Below, one piece after another: positions 1 through 8,411 of a stretch of DNA of 64,000 nt (positions are counted from its first letter, which is position 1; every line of letters begins with the position of its first letter). This DNA is from JADGNZ01 sp963715895. GTDB taxonomy: Bacteria > Acidobacteriota > Thermoanaerobaculia > Gp7-AA8. The stretch spans positions 4,216,001 to 4,280,000 of the forward strand of contig OY970284.1 of assembly GCA_963715895.1 (NCBI GenBank), given 5' to 3'. A program made the position numbers and the translations under genes. The notes beneath the pieces were generated by a model. The model did not search any database and was not told the DNA's origin. It worked only from the letters and a program-made list of their open reading frames with translations.

Positions 1-2
1 CG

Positions 3-2807
3 GTTCGTCAGTCGCCGCGGGCCGCTGACTACTGGAGCGATCTCGCCGCGGCCCGCTATACGCGCGCGGTGCGCGAGAAGCGTCCTCACGAGTTGCCGCA
101 GGCGCTCGCCGACGCCGACCACGCATTACGCCTGGTCCCCACCCTTCCTGACGCGCTCTTCAACCGTGCCCTGATCGTGGAGGCGCTCGGCATTACGGAA
201 GCTGCCCGCCGGGCGTGGGAGCGCTACGCCGCCGTCGATCCCTCGACGCACTGGACAGGCGAGGCGATGAGCCACCTCGGCCGGCTCCCGGTGGTAAAGA
301 CCAGAGACGAGTTTCAGCGTCAATTGAATCTGGCATCGCGCGCACTGCGCGGCGGCGACCGCGGCCCGATCGCAGCGCTGGCCCGCAACCATCCGCAAGA
401 GGCGCGGACCTGGAGCGAAGGGCCACTGCTCGGCTATTGGGCCGACGCCGTTCGCGCGGGAAAGATGAGCGCGGCGGCCGACCTCCTCTCCGAAATCCGC
501 GAGATGGGATCGAGCCTGGGGCAGTTCAATCACGACCAATCGATCTCCGACGCCGTCGCCGCTATCGACCGTGTCGCTGCCGATCCCGCGCGCCTGCACG
601 CGCTGGCCGATGCACAGGCTGTCTATCGCGATGGGCGCCTCCTCTACCGCGACCGCCACATTGCCGAAGCACAGAAGAAGTTAAAGGAGGGCGAAGAGCG
701 GCTGGCGCGCAACGGCAGCCCGATGTCGCTCATGGCGTCTTTCTTCCTTGCCGAATGTCTCTACGACAGCAATCAACCGGTTCAGGCGATAGAAGCGCAC
801 GATCATCTTGCCGCTCGGTTTGACCACGACCGTTATCCCGGACTGGTTGCCTGGATCGGCTGGAACCGGTCTCTTTGCCAGGCCGCCGAAGGGCAATGGA
901 GCGCGGCCATTCGCACCGCGGGAGAGTCGCGGAGAATCTACGCCAACCTTGGAGAAATCGAGAACCGGGGCGAGATAGACCTGCTGCTCGCCAGCTATCT
1001 GAATCGAGCGGCGCAACCGGCCGCAGCCTGGAAAGCGCGGGTCGCTTCCTTTCAGGTCCTCAGCCGCGCCGGCTCCGACGACCGTATTCGCAATTCGCTC
1101 GTCACGGCCATGAATGTGGAAGCGGAGCAGGGCAATATCGATCCGGTGCTGTCGCTGGCGAAGATCGCACTGGACGATCTCCGCCAACTCAAGCAACCGA
1201 CCGCTGTCTGCCTGGCGGAGGCTGCTCGCGCCGAGGCCCTGGCAAAAGAGGGCGATACGAGCGGAGCGCGCAACGCGGTCAAGCGTGCGCGCGCCGCGGC
1301 AACGGAAGTACCGGATGTCGCGATGCGGAGGCGGACCTCTGTATCGCTCGATATCGTGGAAGCGGTCGTTGAACGTAAAACCAATCCGCGGCTGTCGCTT
1401 CGGCTTCTCGACGACGCGGTCGCCTTCTTCACAGCCGAGGGTCGGTCCGGAGGCCTTCCCAGGGCGTATCTCGAGCGCGGACGTACGCGTGCCTCCGGCG
1501 GCGACGATTCCGCGGCCCTGGCCAACTTCGAGGCTGGGTTCGCGGCGGTCGAAGCGCAACGTTCGTCGATCACCGACCGGAGCCTGCGGGGAACCTTTTA
1601 TGACACCGAGCCGGCGCTTTTCTCGGAGACGATCGCCTTGCTGCTCCGCCGAGGTGATCCGGCGCGGGCTTTCGAATTTTCGGACCGAGCCCGCGCCCGG
1701 AGCATGTACGAGCAATTAAGCCGCACCACGATTCTCGGGATGGCCACCTCCGCAGAGCAACTTCGCGGCGTACTCCCGCCGGGGACTGTCCTCATCGAAT
1801 ACGCGCTCCTGCCGGATGCGATCGTCACCTTCTACTTCACAGCCTCCCGATCGGGCTTTGTACGCATCCCGGCGTCACCAGCCGACGTGCGAACGCTCGT
1901 CGAACAGTGCGTAGACCTGGTGCAGCACCGCGGCGACATGGAGGCGGTTCTCCGCTCCGCTGCCGCGCTCCATCGGCTGCTGATCGCGCCGGTGGCCGCG
2001 GAGCTGGCCGGCGCGGACCGGTTGATCATCGTTCCCGACCGGCAGCTTCACACCGTGCCATGGGCCGCGCTGTGGAATGCACCGCGAAGGCGCTACCTCA
2101 TCGATGACGTCGCGCTGTCGGTCGCACCCAGCGCCAGTGCTCTCCTGCTGAAGAGCCAGCCGGCGGTACTGGCGCCGGTGCTGGTCATCGGCGATCCGCA
2201 TGACGAGGGCGTTGCCTCTCTCCCCGAGGCCGCGCGGGAAGCCGAAGTCATCGCCGCCATGTACGGCTCCTCGACGCTTCTCGAGGGCGAGCAGGCCACC
2301 CGGGCCCGCTTCCTCGCCGGTGCGCGAACCTCCGGACTGATCCACTACGCCGGCCATGCGGAAAGCGACGCTACCGATCCATTCGGAGCGCTCCATCTGG
2401 CAGCGGACCGTCCTCACGAAACGGGGGATCTGGACACGACCGACATCGCGGCGCTGCGGCTCGAAAAAGCACCTCTGGTGGTCCTCGCCGCCTGCGGGAC
2501 GATGCGCGGCGAATCGGGTCACGTCGAAGGGATGCCGAGCATTGCCCGGGCCTTCCTGGCCGCGGGAGCCCGAGGAGTGATCGGCACCTTGTGGGAAGTT
2601 GACGACGACGCGGCGGCGCCTCTATTCCGCCGTCTCCACCTCGAATTGCGCAACGGCGCAAGTCCTGCCGCCGCCCTGCGTACCGCACAGATCGAGATGG
2701 CCCACGGCACCGATCCCCGTCTTAGCCATCCAGCATCGTGGGCCCCGGTCGAGCTCCTCGGCTATTCGACCGAACAGACAACGTCACCAACGAAAGGGAG
2801 TCAATGA
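3..2807 (+). CDS. CHAT-domain protein with TPR-like repeats (5' end outside window)
   Basis: The frame is open to the left edge, so the true start lies upstream; a GTG at 69 is internal, because the residues before it continue the same helical repeat pattern. The first ~550 codons are Ala/Leu/Arg-rich TPR-like helices. The C-terminal ~280 residues form a CHAT (caspase-HetF associated with TPRs) domain: IIVPDRQLHTVPW, then HYAGHA (catalytic His near 2355-2357), then LAACGT (Cys at 2492-2494) and FLAAGARGVIGTLWEV. CHAT proteins are caspase-fold cysteine proteases, and both dyad residues are present here. The stop overlaps the next gene's ATG as ATGA, so the two are probably translationally coupled. 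The substrate is unknown. Confidence 0.92.
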   Translation, partial: VRQSPRAADYWSDLAAARYTRAVREKRPHELPQALADADHALRLVPTLPDALFNRALIVEALGITEAARRAWERYAAVDPSTHWTGEAMSHLGRLPVVKTRDEFQRQLNLASRALRGGDRGPIAALARNHPQEARTWSEGPLLGYWADAVRAGKMSAAADLLSEIREMGSSLGQFNHDQSISDAVAAIDRVAADPARLHALADAQAVYRDGRLLYRDRHIAEAQKKLKEGEERLARNGSPMSLMASFFLAECLYDSNQPVQAIEAHDHLAARFDHDRYPGLVAWIGWNRSLCQAAEGQWSAAIRTAGESRRIYANLGEIENRGEIDLLLASYLNRAAQPAAAWKARVASFQVLSRAGSDDRIRNSLVTAMNVEAEQGNIDPVLSLAKIALDDLRQLKQPTAVCLAEAARAEALAKEGDTSGARNAVKRARAAATEVPDVAMRRRTSVSLDIVEAVVERKTNPRLSLRLLDDAVAFFTAEGRSGGLPRAYLERGRTRASGGDDSAALANFEAGFAAVEAQRSSITDRSLRGTFYDTEPALFSETIALLLRRGDPARAFEFSDRARARSMYEQLSRTTILGMATSAEQLRGVLPPGTVLIEYALLPDAIVTFYFTASRSGFVRIPASPADVRTLVEQCVDLVQHRGDMEAVLRSAAALHRLLIAPVAAELAGADRLIIVPDRQLHTVPWAALWNAPRRRYLIDDVALSVAPSASALLLKSQPAVLAPVLVIGDPHDEGVASLPEAAREAEVIAAMYGSSTLLEGEQATRARFLAGARTSGLIHYAGHAESDATDPFGALHLAADRPHETGDLDTTDIAALRLEKAPLVVLAACGTMRGESGHVEGMPSIARAFLAAGARGVIGTLWEVDDDAAAPLFRRLHLELRNGASPAAALRTAQIEMAHGTDPRLSHPASWAPVELLGYSTEQTTSPTKGSQ

Positions 2808-3589
2808 TGTCCGTTACCAGCATTCAGTTCGTCGGTTTGTTCGTGGTCATGATGAATACAGGTGCCGGCCTGCACATTCTCCTGCCCCACTTTCCCGGAA
2901 CTCCTTACGCCGGTCACATCTCCGTGATCCAGTACAGCCCCGGCGACGTATCGAGCAGCACGTGGACGGGAGTGACCACGTGCGGACCGAGCGGCTCTCT
3001 CCGGTGCGCACCCATCAATGTCGAAACGATCACGTTCACAGGCGCTGAGGATCCTTCTCCCAGCGACATCGTCGGCGCCATCCCCCACTTACGCTGCTGC
3101 TGCCCGTCGATGACCGACATTCTGGCGAAGTACAAAGATCCAGCCGCCACCGACAAGCTCTCCGCGCACATCTTTGTCCAGCATGGCGTGGCCGAAGCGA
3201 TCACCAACGGTGACGGAAGGGTCGACGCGTGGGTGACCTTGCACTCGACCGATCCGGACGGGATCACGGTGACGGCAAACGCCGGGACCTCCGGCTCGGT
3301 CAATATCGTCTTCAAGCCCGGCGCGCAATTCCAGATCCTGAACACAATGACGAGCACGGAGACGACGCCTCCGCACTTCCTCGCCTACTACCTGATGGGC
3401 AATGACAGCAGTGACTGTACCGCGGTTCCGAGCGATGGAGCGCCGTGCGCACCACAGACCTCGGAGTGTGTCTTTTCAAAAAAGACCATCGCGGCTGCCA
3501 AGGCTTTGGCCCGTAAGAAGCGCACCGGAAAGGTTCACGCGCACGTGTTCGACGTGACCGTCGACTGCTCCGCATCGCATTTTCCGTAA
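2804..3589 (+). CDS. Hypothetical Cys-containing protein coupled to the CHAT gene
   Basis: Start chosen at ATG 2804, which overlaps the CHAT stop (ATGA) and follows AAAGGGAG; ATG 2807 is equally possible. The product is ~261 residues. It has one hydrophobic stretch near residues 7-28, which could be a weak anchor or uncleaved signal, and a Thr/Ser/Asp-rich body with several cysteines, including RCCCPSM. The end is basic (ARKKRTGK) followed by VHAHVFDVTVDC. I do not recognise the family. Coupling to a CHAT protease suggests a substrate, effector or inhibitor (inference). Confidence 0.75.
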   Translation: MMSVTSIQFVGLFVVMMNTGAGLHILLPHFPGTPYAGHISVIQYSPGDVSSSTWTGVTTCGPSGSLRCAPINVETITFTGAEDPSPSDIVGAIPHLRCCCPSMTDILAKYKDPAATDKLSAHIFVQHGVAEAITNGDGRVDAWVTLHSTDPDGITVTANAGTSGSVNIVFKPGAQFQILNTMTSTETTPPHFLAYYLMGNDSSDCTAVPSDGAPCAPQTSECVFSKKTIAAAKALARKKRTGKVHAHVFDVTVDCSASHFP

Positions 3590-3652
3590 TACCGGCGTGC
3601 AATCAGCCGTGGCTCGCCTGACCTTTTGTCTTATCATCCTCACCATCCCGCG

Positions 3653-4570
3653 ATGTCCGAGCAGACGAATGTCCTGGTCGTCGAAGACAACGAGCTCGAT
3701 CGAGCGTTGCTCGATGCCCATCTGAGCCGCGACGGTTTCGCTATCGAATTCGCGGGCGACGGCGTCGAAGGGTGGTCGATGCTCGACGCGCAGCCGGACC
3801 GGTTCGATCTCGTTCTTCTCGACCGGAGCATGCCCCGCATGAACGGTCTCGACCTTCTGCTCCGGATCAAAGGCGACCACCGCTTCCTCATCCTCCCGGT
3901 GATCCTACAGAGCGCCCTGGTCAGCCGCGAGGAAGTGATCGAGGGCATTCGCGCCGGTGCTTACTACTACCTGACCAAACCATACGACTCGGAGATGCTT
4001 CTCAGCGTCGTCCGCACCGCCGCCAGCGACCGCGCGGCGGCGAAGGATCTGCAGCACCGCGTCCGCAGGGGGATGCAGGTTCTGCAACTGCTCGACGACG
4101 CCCATTTCACCTACCGCACGATCGAAGAGGCGCGCGGGCTGGCCGCCGTCCTGGCCAACGCCTGCCCGGATGCCGAGTCGACCGTCATCGGCCTGACGGA
4201 GCTCATGGTCAATGCCGTCGAGCATGGAAACCTCGGCATCACCTACGACGAAAAGAGCGTGCTCCTCGAAGAGGGTGAATGGGCGGCGGAAGTGTCGCGC
4301 CGGCTCACGCTTCCGGAGAACCGAGGCAAACGCGTCGACGTCCGCTTCGTCCGCGGCGACGATGAGCTGCGCTTCACGATCTGCGACCGCGGCAACGGAT
4401 TCGAGTGGTCGCGCTACCTCGACATCGACCCGCGCCGCGCCTTCGACCGGCACGGCCGCGGAATCCTGATGGCCCGCCACGTCAGCTTCTCCTCGATCGA
4501 ATTCCGAGGATGCGGCAACGAGGTCGTGGCAACGGTGCGATGCGTAGCAGCCGCCGGCGGCGGCGCGTGA
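3653..4570 (+). CDS. Response regulator with C-terminal HATPase (RsbW-like) domain
   Basis: An N-terminal receiver domain (~residues 5-120) shows the acidic pair VVEDNE, the phospho-acceptor Asp in VLLDRSMPRMNG and the conserved Lys in YYLTKPYD. After a linker, residues ~165-300 form a histidine-kinase-like ATPase: N-box ELMVNAVEHGNLG, CDRGNGF and HGRGILMA. There is no dimerisation/phosphotransfer His domain, so this is like single-protein RsbW/SpoIIAB-type switches in which phosphorylation controls an anti-sigma-type kinase. ATG 3653 was preferred to a TTG at 3626. The stop overlaps the next gene's GTG (GTGA). Confidence 0.88.
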   Translation: MSEQTNVLVVEDNELDRALLDAHLSRDGFAIEFAGDGVEGWSMLDAQPDRFDLVLLDRSMPRMNGLDLLLRIKGDHRFLILPVILQSALVSREEVIEGIRAGAYYYLTKPYDSEMLLSVVRTAASDRAAAKDLQHRVRRGMQVLQLLDDAHFTYRTIEEARGLAAVLANACPDAESTVIGLTELMVNAVEHGNLGITYDEKSVLLEEGEWAAEVSRRLTLPENRGKRVDVRFVRGDDELRFTICDRGNGFEWSRYLDIDPRRAFDRHGRGILMARHVSFSSIEFRGCGNEVVATVRCVAAAGGGA

Positions 4571-5871
4571 GCGAGACCCCCACCCTCTCCCGCCGCCTCG
4601 GCGCATTCGACGCCACCATGATCGTGATGGGCGGCATCATCGGCTCCGGCATCTTCATCAACCCCTACGTCGTGGCGCAACGGGTCCATACACCGGCGAT
4701 GATCATCGGCGCCTGGGTGGCCGGCGGCGTCATCGCCCTCCTCGGCGCGTTCGCGTACGCCGAGCTGGCGGCCCTCCGCCCCGAGGTTGGGGGGCAATAT
4801 GCCTACCTTCGCGACGCCTACCATCCCTCGGTGGCATTCATGTACGGCTGGGCGCTTCTACTCATCGTGCAGAGCGGAGGGATGGCCGCGGTCGCGGCGG
4901 CGTTTGCGAAATACACCATCAGCCTGATCGGGATCGCCGTTCCCGAGTGGACGATCGCCGTGATCACGCTGCTCATCCTCACGCTGATCAATTGCCTCGG
5001 CGTCCGCAGCGGCAGCAACACGCAGAGCGTGCTCATGCTGCTCAAGCTCGCGGCCATCGCCATGCTGATCATCGCCGGTGCCACGATCTCCGCGCCGCAC
5101 GCGGCCGCGCGGGCCATGCTCGACGCGCCGGTGTCATCCGATCTCTTCCTCCGTTTCGGCGCGGCCATGACGCCGGTCATGTTCGCCTACGGCGGCTGGC
5201 AGACGGCCAGCTTCGTTTCAGGCGAGCTGTCGCGGCCCCGGCGCGACCTTCCCATCGGCCTGCTGGTCGGCATCGCCGGGGTCATCGCCATCTACGTCGG
5301 GGTGACGTTCATCTGCGTGCGCGCGCTCGGCGCGGAGGGGCTGGCGAGCACGTCGACGCCCGCCTCGGCCGTGATGCGGTTGGCGCTCGGTGAGCGCGGC
5401 GCCCGGCTCATTGCCGCGGGGATCGCCATCTCCACGCTGGGATTCCTGAGCCAGAGCATGCTCACCGCGCCGCGCGTGTACTACGCCATGGCCGCGGACG
5501 GCCTCTTCTTCCGCAGCGTCGGCCGCATCAGCGCGAAAACGCACGTGCCGGTCGTGGCCATCGCCCTGCAAGGAGTCGTGGCCGTCGTCATCACGCTCTC
5601 GGGCACCTACGATCAGATCCTCAGCTACGTTGTCTCGACCGACTTCGTCTTCTTCGGCCTGACCGGGCTGGCCCTGTTCATCTTCCGCCGGCGGCAGCCA
5701 CCGGCCGGCTTCCGCACGCCGGGACACCCGGTGACGACGGCGATCTTCACCGCCTCGTGCTGGATCGTTGTCATCGCCACGATCGTGAAGTCGCCGGTCA
5801 ACAGCCTGATCGGCTTCGGAATCCTGGCCGCGGGATTGCCGGCGTATGCGTGGTGGCGACGCGCGGCGTAG
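4567..5871 (+). CDS. APC-superfamily amino acid permease
   Basis: A ~434-residue, very hydrophobic protein with about 12 predicted membrane helices. The first helix carries GGIIGSGIFI, the unwound substrate-binding signature of the amino acid-polyamine-organocation family, so it probably imports or exchanges an amino acid by proton or antiport coupling; the substrate cannot be assigned. GTG 4567 overlaps the preceding stop. An in-frame ATG at 4540 would add nine mostly basic residues. The TAG stop runs directly into a hairpin repeat. Confidence 0.9.
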   Translation: MSETPTLSRRLGAFDATMIVMGGIIGSGIFINPYVVAQRVHTPAMIIGAWVAGGVIALLGAFAYAELAALRPEVGGQYAYLRDAYHPSVAFMYGWALLLIVQSGGMAAVAAAFAKYTISLIGIAVPEWTIAVITLLILTLINCLGVRSGSNTQSVLMLLKLAAIAMLIIAGATISAPHAAARAMLDAPVSSDLFLRFGAAMTPVMFAYGGWQTASFVSGELSRPRRDLPIGLLVGIAGVIAIYVGVTFICVRALGAEGLASTSTPASAVMRLALGERGARLIAAGIAISTLGFLSQSMLTAPRVYYAMAADGLFFRSVGRISAKTHVPVVAIALQGVVAVVITLSGTYDQILSYVVSTDFVFFGLTGLALFIFRRRQPPAGFRTPGHPVTTAIFTASCWIVVIATIVKSPVNSLIGFGILAAGLPAYAWWRRAA

Positions 5872-6012
5872 CGCTGCGCGCGTTGTCGGTTGTCGGTTTT
5901 TAAGTTTGCTGGGTTGCTTGGTTACTCGGTTGCAAGGTCCGGTGGTTTCGCAACCGTGTAACTCAGCCACCTTGCAACCCAGCAACCTTTAACCGACAAC
6001 GCGCGTAGCGCC
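5872..6012. repeat. Nested intergenic hairpin repeat, GTTGTCGG and GTTGCTGGG word classes
   Basis: This gap between convergent stop codons is filled by an imperfect inverted repeat. Outer arms read GCGCGTTGTCGGTT and AACCGACAACGCGC, the right one ending near 6004. Inside lies a second hairpin of another word class (GCTGGGTTGCTTGG against GCAACCCAGCAACC), with an innermost GTTGCAAGGT/ACCTTGCAAC stem. It could act as a bidirectional terminator and belongs to a family found at many other sites in this window. Confidence 0.85.
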
Positions 6013-6015
6013 GGT

Positions 6016-6966
6016 TTACGGTTGCGTCGCCCGCACCGGCATCTTCGGATCCGCCGACGTCTTCCGGAACACGTTCGTGGCCATGGCGATGATCGAGCTG
6101 ACGTCGCTCAGGTCGGCGGGGATGATCATCGAGGTGCCGCTCTTCGCCAACTGGCCGAACTGCTTGATGTACTCCTCGGCCAGCCGGAGCTGCATGGCCT
6201 CGTAGCCGCCGGGGGTCTTGATGGCATCGGCGATCTGCTTGATGCCGCTGGCCGTGGCCGCGGCGACCGACTGGATGGCCGCGGCCTGTCCCTCCGCCTC
6301 ATTGATGGCCTGCTGTTTCTTCGCTTCCGAGGCCTTGATGACCTGCTGCTTGTCGCCGTCTGCGGCGTTGATGGCGGCGTCGCGCTGCCCTTCGGACTGC
6401 AGGATCGTGGCGCGTTTCTCGCGCTCGGCGCGCATCTGCTTCTCCATCGCCGCCAGCACGTCCTGCGGCGGGTTGATGTTCTTGATCTCGTAGCGAAGCA
6501 CTTTCACGCCCCAGGCCTCGGAGGCCTTGTCGACCTCCGTCACCACCATCATGTTGATATTCGTCCGCTCTTCGAACGTGCGGTCCAGCTCGATCTTGCC
6601 GATCTCGCTGCGGAGGTTCGTCTGCGCGAGCTGGGAGATGGCGTAGGTGTAGTCCGAGATGCCGTACGAGGCGCGGGCCGGGTCAAGCACTTTGAAGTAG
6701 AGGACGCCGTCGACGGCAACCTGCACGTTATCGCGCGTGATGCAGACCTGCTCCGGGACGTTGAGTGCAACCTCTTTGAGCGAGTGCTTGTAGCGAATGG
6801 TGTCGAGGAACGGCACCAGGATGTGAAAACCGGCGTTGAGAGTGTTGGAGTACTTGCCGAGCCGCTCCACCACCCAGGCGTTCTGCTGCGGAACGATCCG
6901 CGCGATGCGCCCGATCATGATCATGGCGAAGATGACGACGACGATCGCTACGATGAGAGTGGACAT
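6016..6966 (-). CDS. SPFH/band-7 stomatin-like membrane protein (QmcA type)
   Basis: 316 residues. An N-terminal membrane helix (residues 3-22) leads into IVPQQNAWVVERLGKY, the usual start of the stomatin/QmcA band-7 domain. The core has ALNVPEQVCITRDNV and YAISQLAQTNLRSEIGKIEL. A long Ala/Glu/Lys coiled coil follows (~190-250). Family members form large membrane-attached rings and scaffold proteases or lipid domains. The NfeD gene lies 24 bp upstream on the same strand, the classic stomatin-NfeD pairing. Confidence 0.93.
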   Translation of the reverse strand: MSTLIVAIVVVIFAMIMIGRIARIVPQQNAWVVERLGKYSNTLNAGFHILVPFLDTIRYKHSLKEVALNVPEQVCITRDNVQVAVDGVLYFKVLDPARASYGISDYTYAISQLAQTNLRSEIGKIELDRTFEERTNINMMVVTEVDKASEAWGVKVLRYEIKNINPPQDVLAAMEKQMRAEREKRATILQSEGQRDAAINAADGDKQQVIKASEAKKQQAINEAEGQAAAIQSVAAATASGIKQIADAIKTPGGYEAMQLRLAEEYIKQFGQLAKSGTSMIIPADLSDVSSIIAMATNVFRKTSADPKMPVRATQP

Positions 6967-6990
6967 GAGACGTTCCTCCGTTGATGCTGC

Positions 6991-7416
6991 TCACGCCGCC
7001 CGGACATGGATCGTCAGCCCGACGATCTGTTCGACGACGCAGCGTTGACCTTTCAGTAGCGGCGTTTCTCCGACATTGCGCGCCGTCCAGGTGCTTCCCC
7101 GCATCTCCGCCTTTCCCTCAGCCAGGACCGGCAGATCGACGAGTACGACGGCTTGTTCGCCGACGAATGTGTCGACGACTTTGGTGATGTTGAATCCGAG
7201 TTTTCGAACGACGATCGGCCGCACGAAGATCAGGAGGACGACCGACGAAATCGAGAACGTCAGGAGTTGCCCCCACAGCGGCATGGGGATGCCGGCACCG
7301 ACGATGATCGCCACCAGAAAGGCACCGACCGCAAAAAAGCCGATGTGCGCCGTCGTGGCGTGAAACTCGAGGATGAGCAACAGAAACGCGGCGAGAACCC
7401 AGATCCACCAGGCCAT
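6991..7416 (-). CDS. NfeD family membrane protein
   Basis: 141 residues: two or three closely spaced N-terminal membrane helices (~residues 3-75), then a small soluble OB-fold domain with GEQAVVLVDLPVLAEGKAEM and ending EQIVGLTIHV. This is the short NfeD form without the ClpP-like protease. NfeD proteins work with the SPFH partner encoded next in the operon, probably in membrane organisation. The beta-lactamase-like gene lies 23 bp upstream. Confidence 0.9.
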   Translation of the reverse strand: MAWWIWVLAAFLLLILEFHATTAHIGFFAVGAFLVAIIVGAGIPMPLWGQLLTFSISSVVLLIFVRPIVVRKLGFNITKVVDTFVGEQAVVLVDLPVLAEGKAEMRGSTWTARNVGETPLLKGQRCVVEQIVGLTIHVRAA

Positions 7417-7439
7417 TTTCGTGAGGGATCAGCGTAGCA

Positions 7440-8381
7440 CTACTTCGCCGGCGGCGGAGGCGGGGCAACAGGCTGCAGCTCGCCGAGCACGCTCTTCGCG
7501 ATGGCCGGTATGAGCTTGACGTCGTCCGCCGTGCCTCGGGTCATGATCACCAGGACCAGCTTCCGCCCGCCCGGCAACTCGAAGTACGCGGCATCGTGCC
7601 GGACCTCGGAGGTCCATCCCGCTTTCGACCATTCGCGCGACCCCGCGGGAAGCGACTCGCCGATGAACTCCTTGACCTGGTTCTCGTCCGCGCGCAGCGG
7701 ATTCAGCGGACGTTCGAGCAGCGCCAGCATGGCGTCGCTGTCGGCGCCGGAGAGAGCGCGCTTCCGCGCGATCCAGAGCAGGACCGAGGCAAATGAATTC
7801 GCGCTGGAACGGTTGCGGTTGGGCCGGGCATCGCCGCCGAGGAGCTGTTTCTCGCGCCCGAAAGGCCCGAAGCTCCACGGCTTGGCCATGGCACTGATGT
7901 CGTAGCCCATCGAGGCGAACCAGCGGTTCACCACGCGCCGCTTGTCGATGAACTTCGCCAGCGCGCGCCCCTCGAGATTCGGCCCGGGACAGGTGTCGCT
8001 GACGAGGTCGAGCAGAAAGGCGGTGGCGTCGTTGTCCGAGAGGCGGATCATCTCGCCCAACGCCCTCGCCACCTCAGGATCGCCCTGGAGCTTCTGATGG
8101 AACACCTCGGCCATGATGTAGAGCTTCACCACCGAGGCCGGATAAAACGGCGCGTCGCCATGCCACTCGCCGCGATCGATCGTAGTCGGCTGCGTCACAT
8201 CGACGATGCTGATGGCCAGGTTGTCGGCCGTCAGTTTCGGGAAATCCTTCAACGTCTGCTCCGCCGCATTCTTCACCGCCAGATCCAACGACGGATTCTT
8301 CGGCAGCTCGGTGAACTCGCGGAAGTTGGCGAAGGCGGAGGTGGCGAGGAGCAAGAACAGAGCGACGAATCGAATGCGCAT
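7440..8381 (-). CDS. Class A beta-lactamase-fold serine hydrolase, secreted
   Basis: ~313 residues with a clear signal peptide (MRIRFVALFLLLATSAFA). Motifs: FYPASVVKLYIM supplies the SxxK nucleophile and base, RLSDNDAT the SDN loop, and SKAGWT stands where KTG is usual. The fold matches the beta-lactamase/transpeptidase superfamily (beta-lactamase2 type). The KAG variant means resistance should not be assumed; peptidoglycan-related hydrolysis is as likely. Start set at the ATG opening the signal peptide rather than 30 bp upstream. It lies 30 bp downstream of transketolase. Confidence 0.85.
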   Translation of the reverse strand: MRIRFVALFLLLATSAFANFREFTELPKNPSLDLAVKNAAEQTLKDFPKLTADNLAISIVDVTQPTTIDRGEWHGDAPFYPASVVKLYIMAEVFHQKLQGDPEVARALGEMIRLSDNDATAFLLDLVSDTCPGPNLEGRALAKFIDKRRVVNRWFASMGYDISAMAKPWSFGPFGREKQLLGGDARPNRNRSSANSFASVLLWIARKRALSGADSDAMLALLERPLNPLRADENQVKEFIGESLPAGSREWSKAGWTSEVRHDAAYFELPGGRKLVLVIMTRGTADDVKLIPAIAKSVLGELQPVAPPPPPAK

Positions 8382-8411
8382 TCGGGGATTGTAGCGGCGC
8401 ACGACAACCAC

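Noticed and set aside
2738..2803. Longer start for the CHAT partner gene
   Set aside because: It lies inside the CHAT coding region without a ribosome site; the ATG at the stop overlap is better.
7440..8381. Antibiotic-resistance beta-lactamase
   Set aside because: The fold is right but KTG is KAG and the context is housekeeping, so resistance cannot be claimed.
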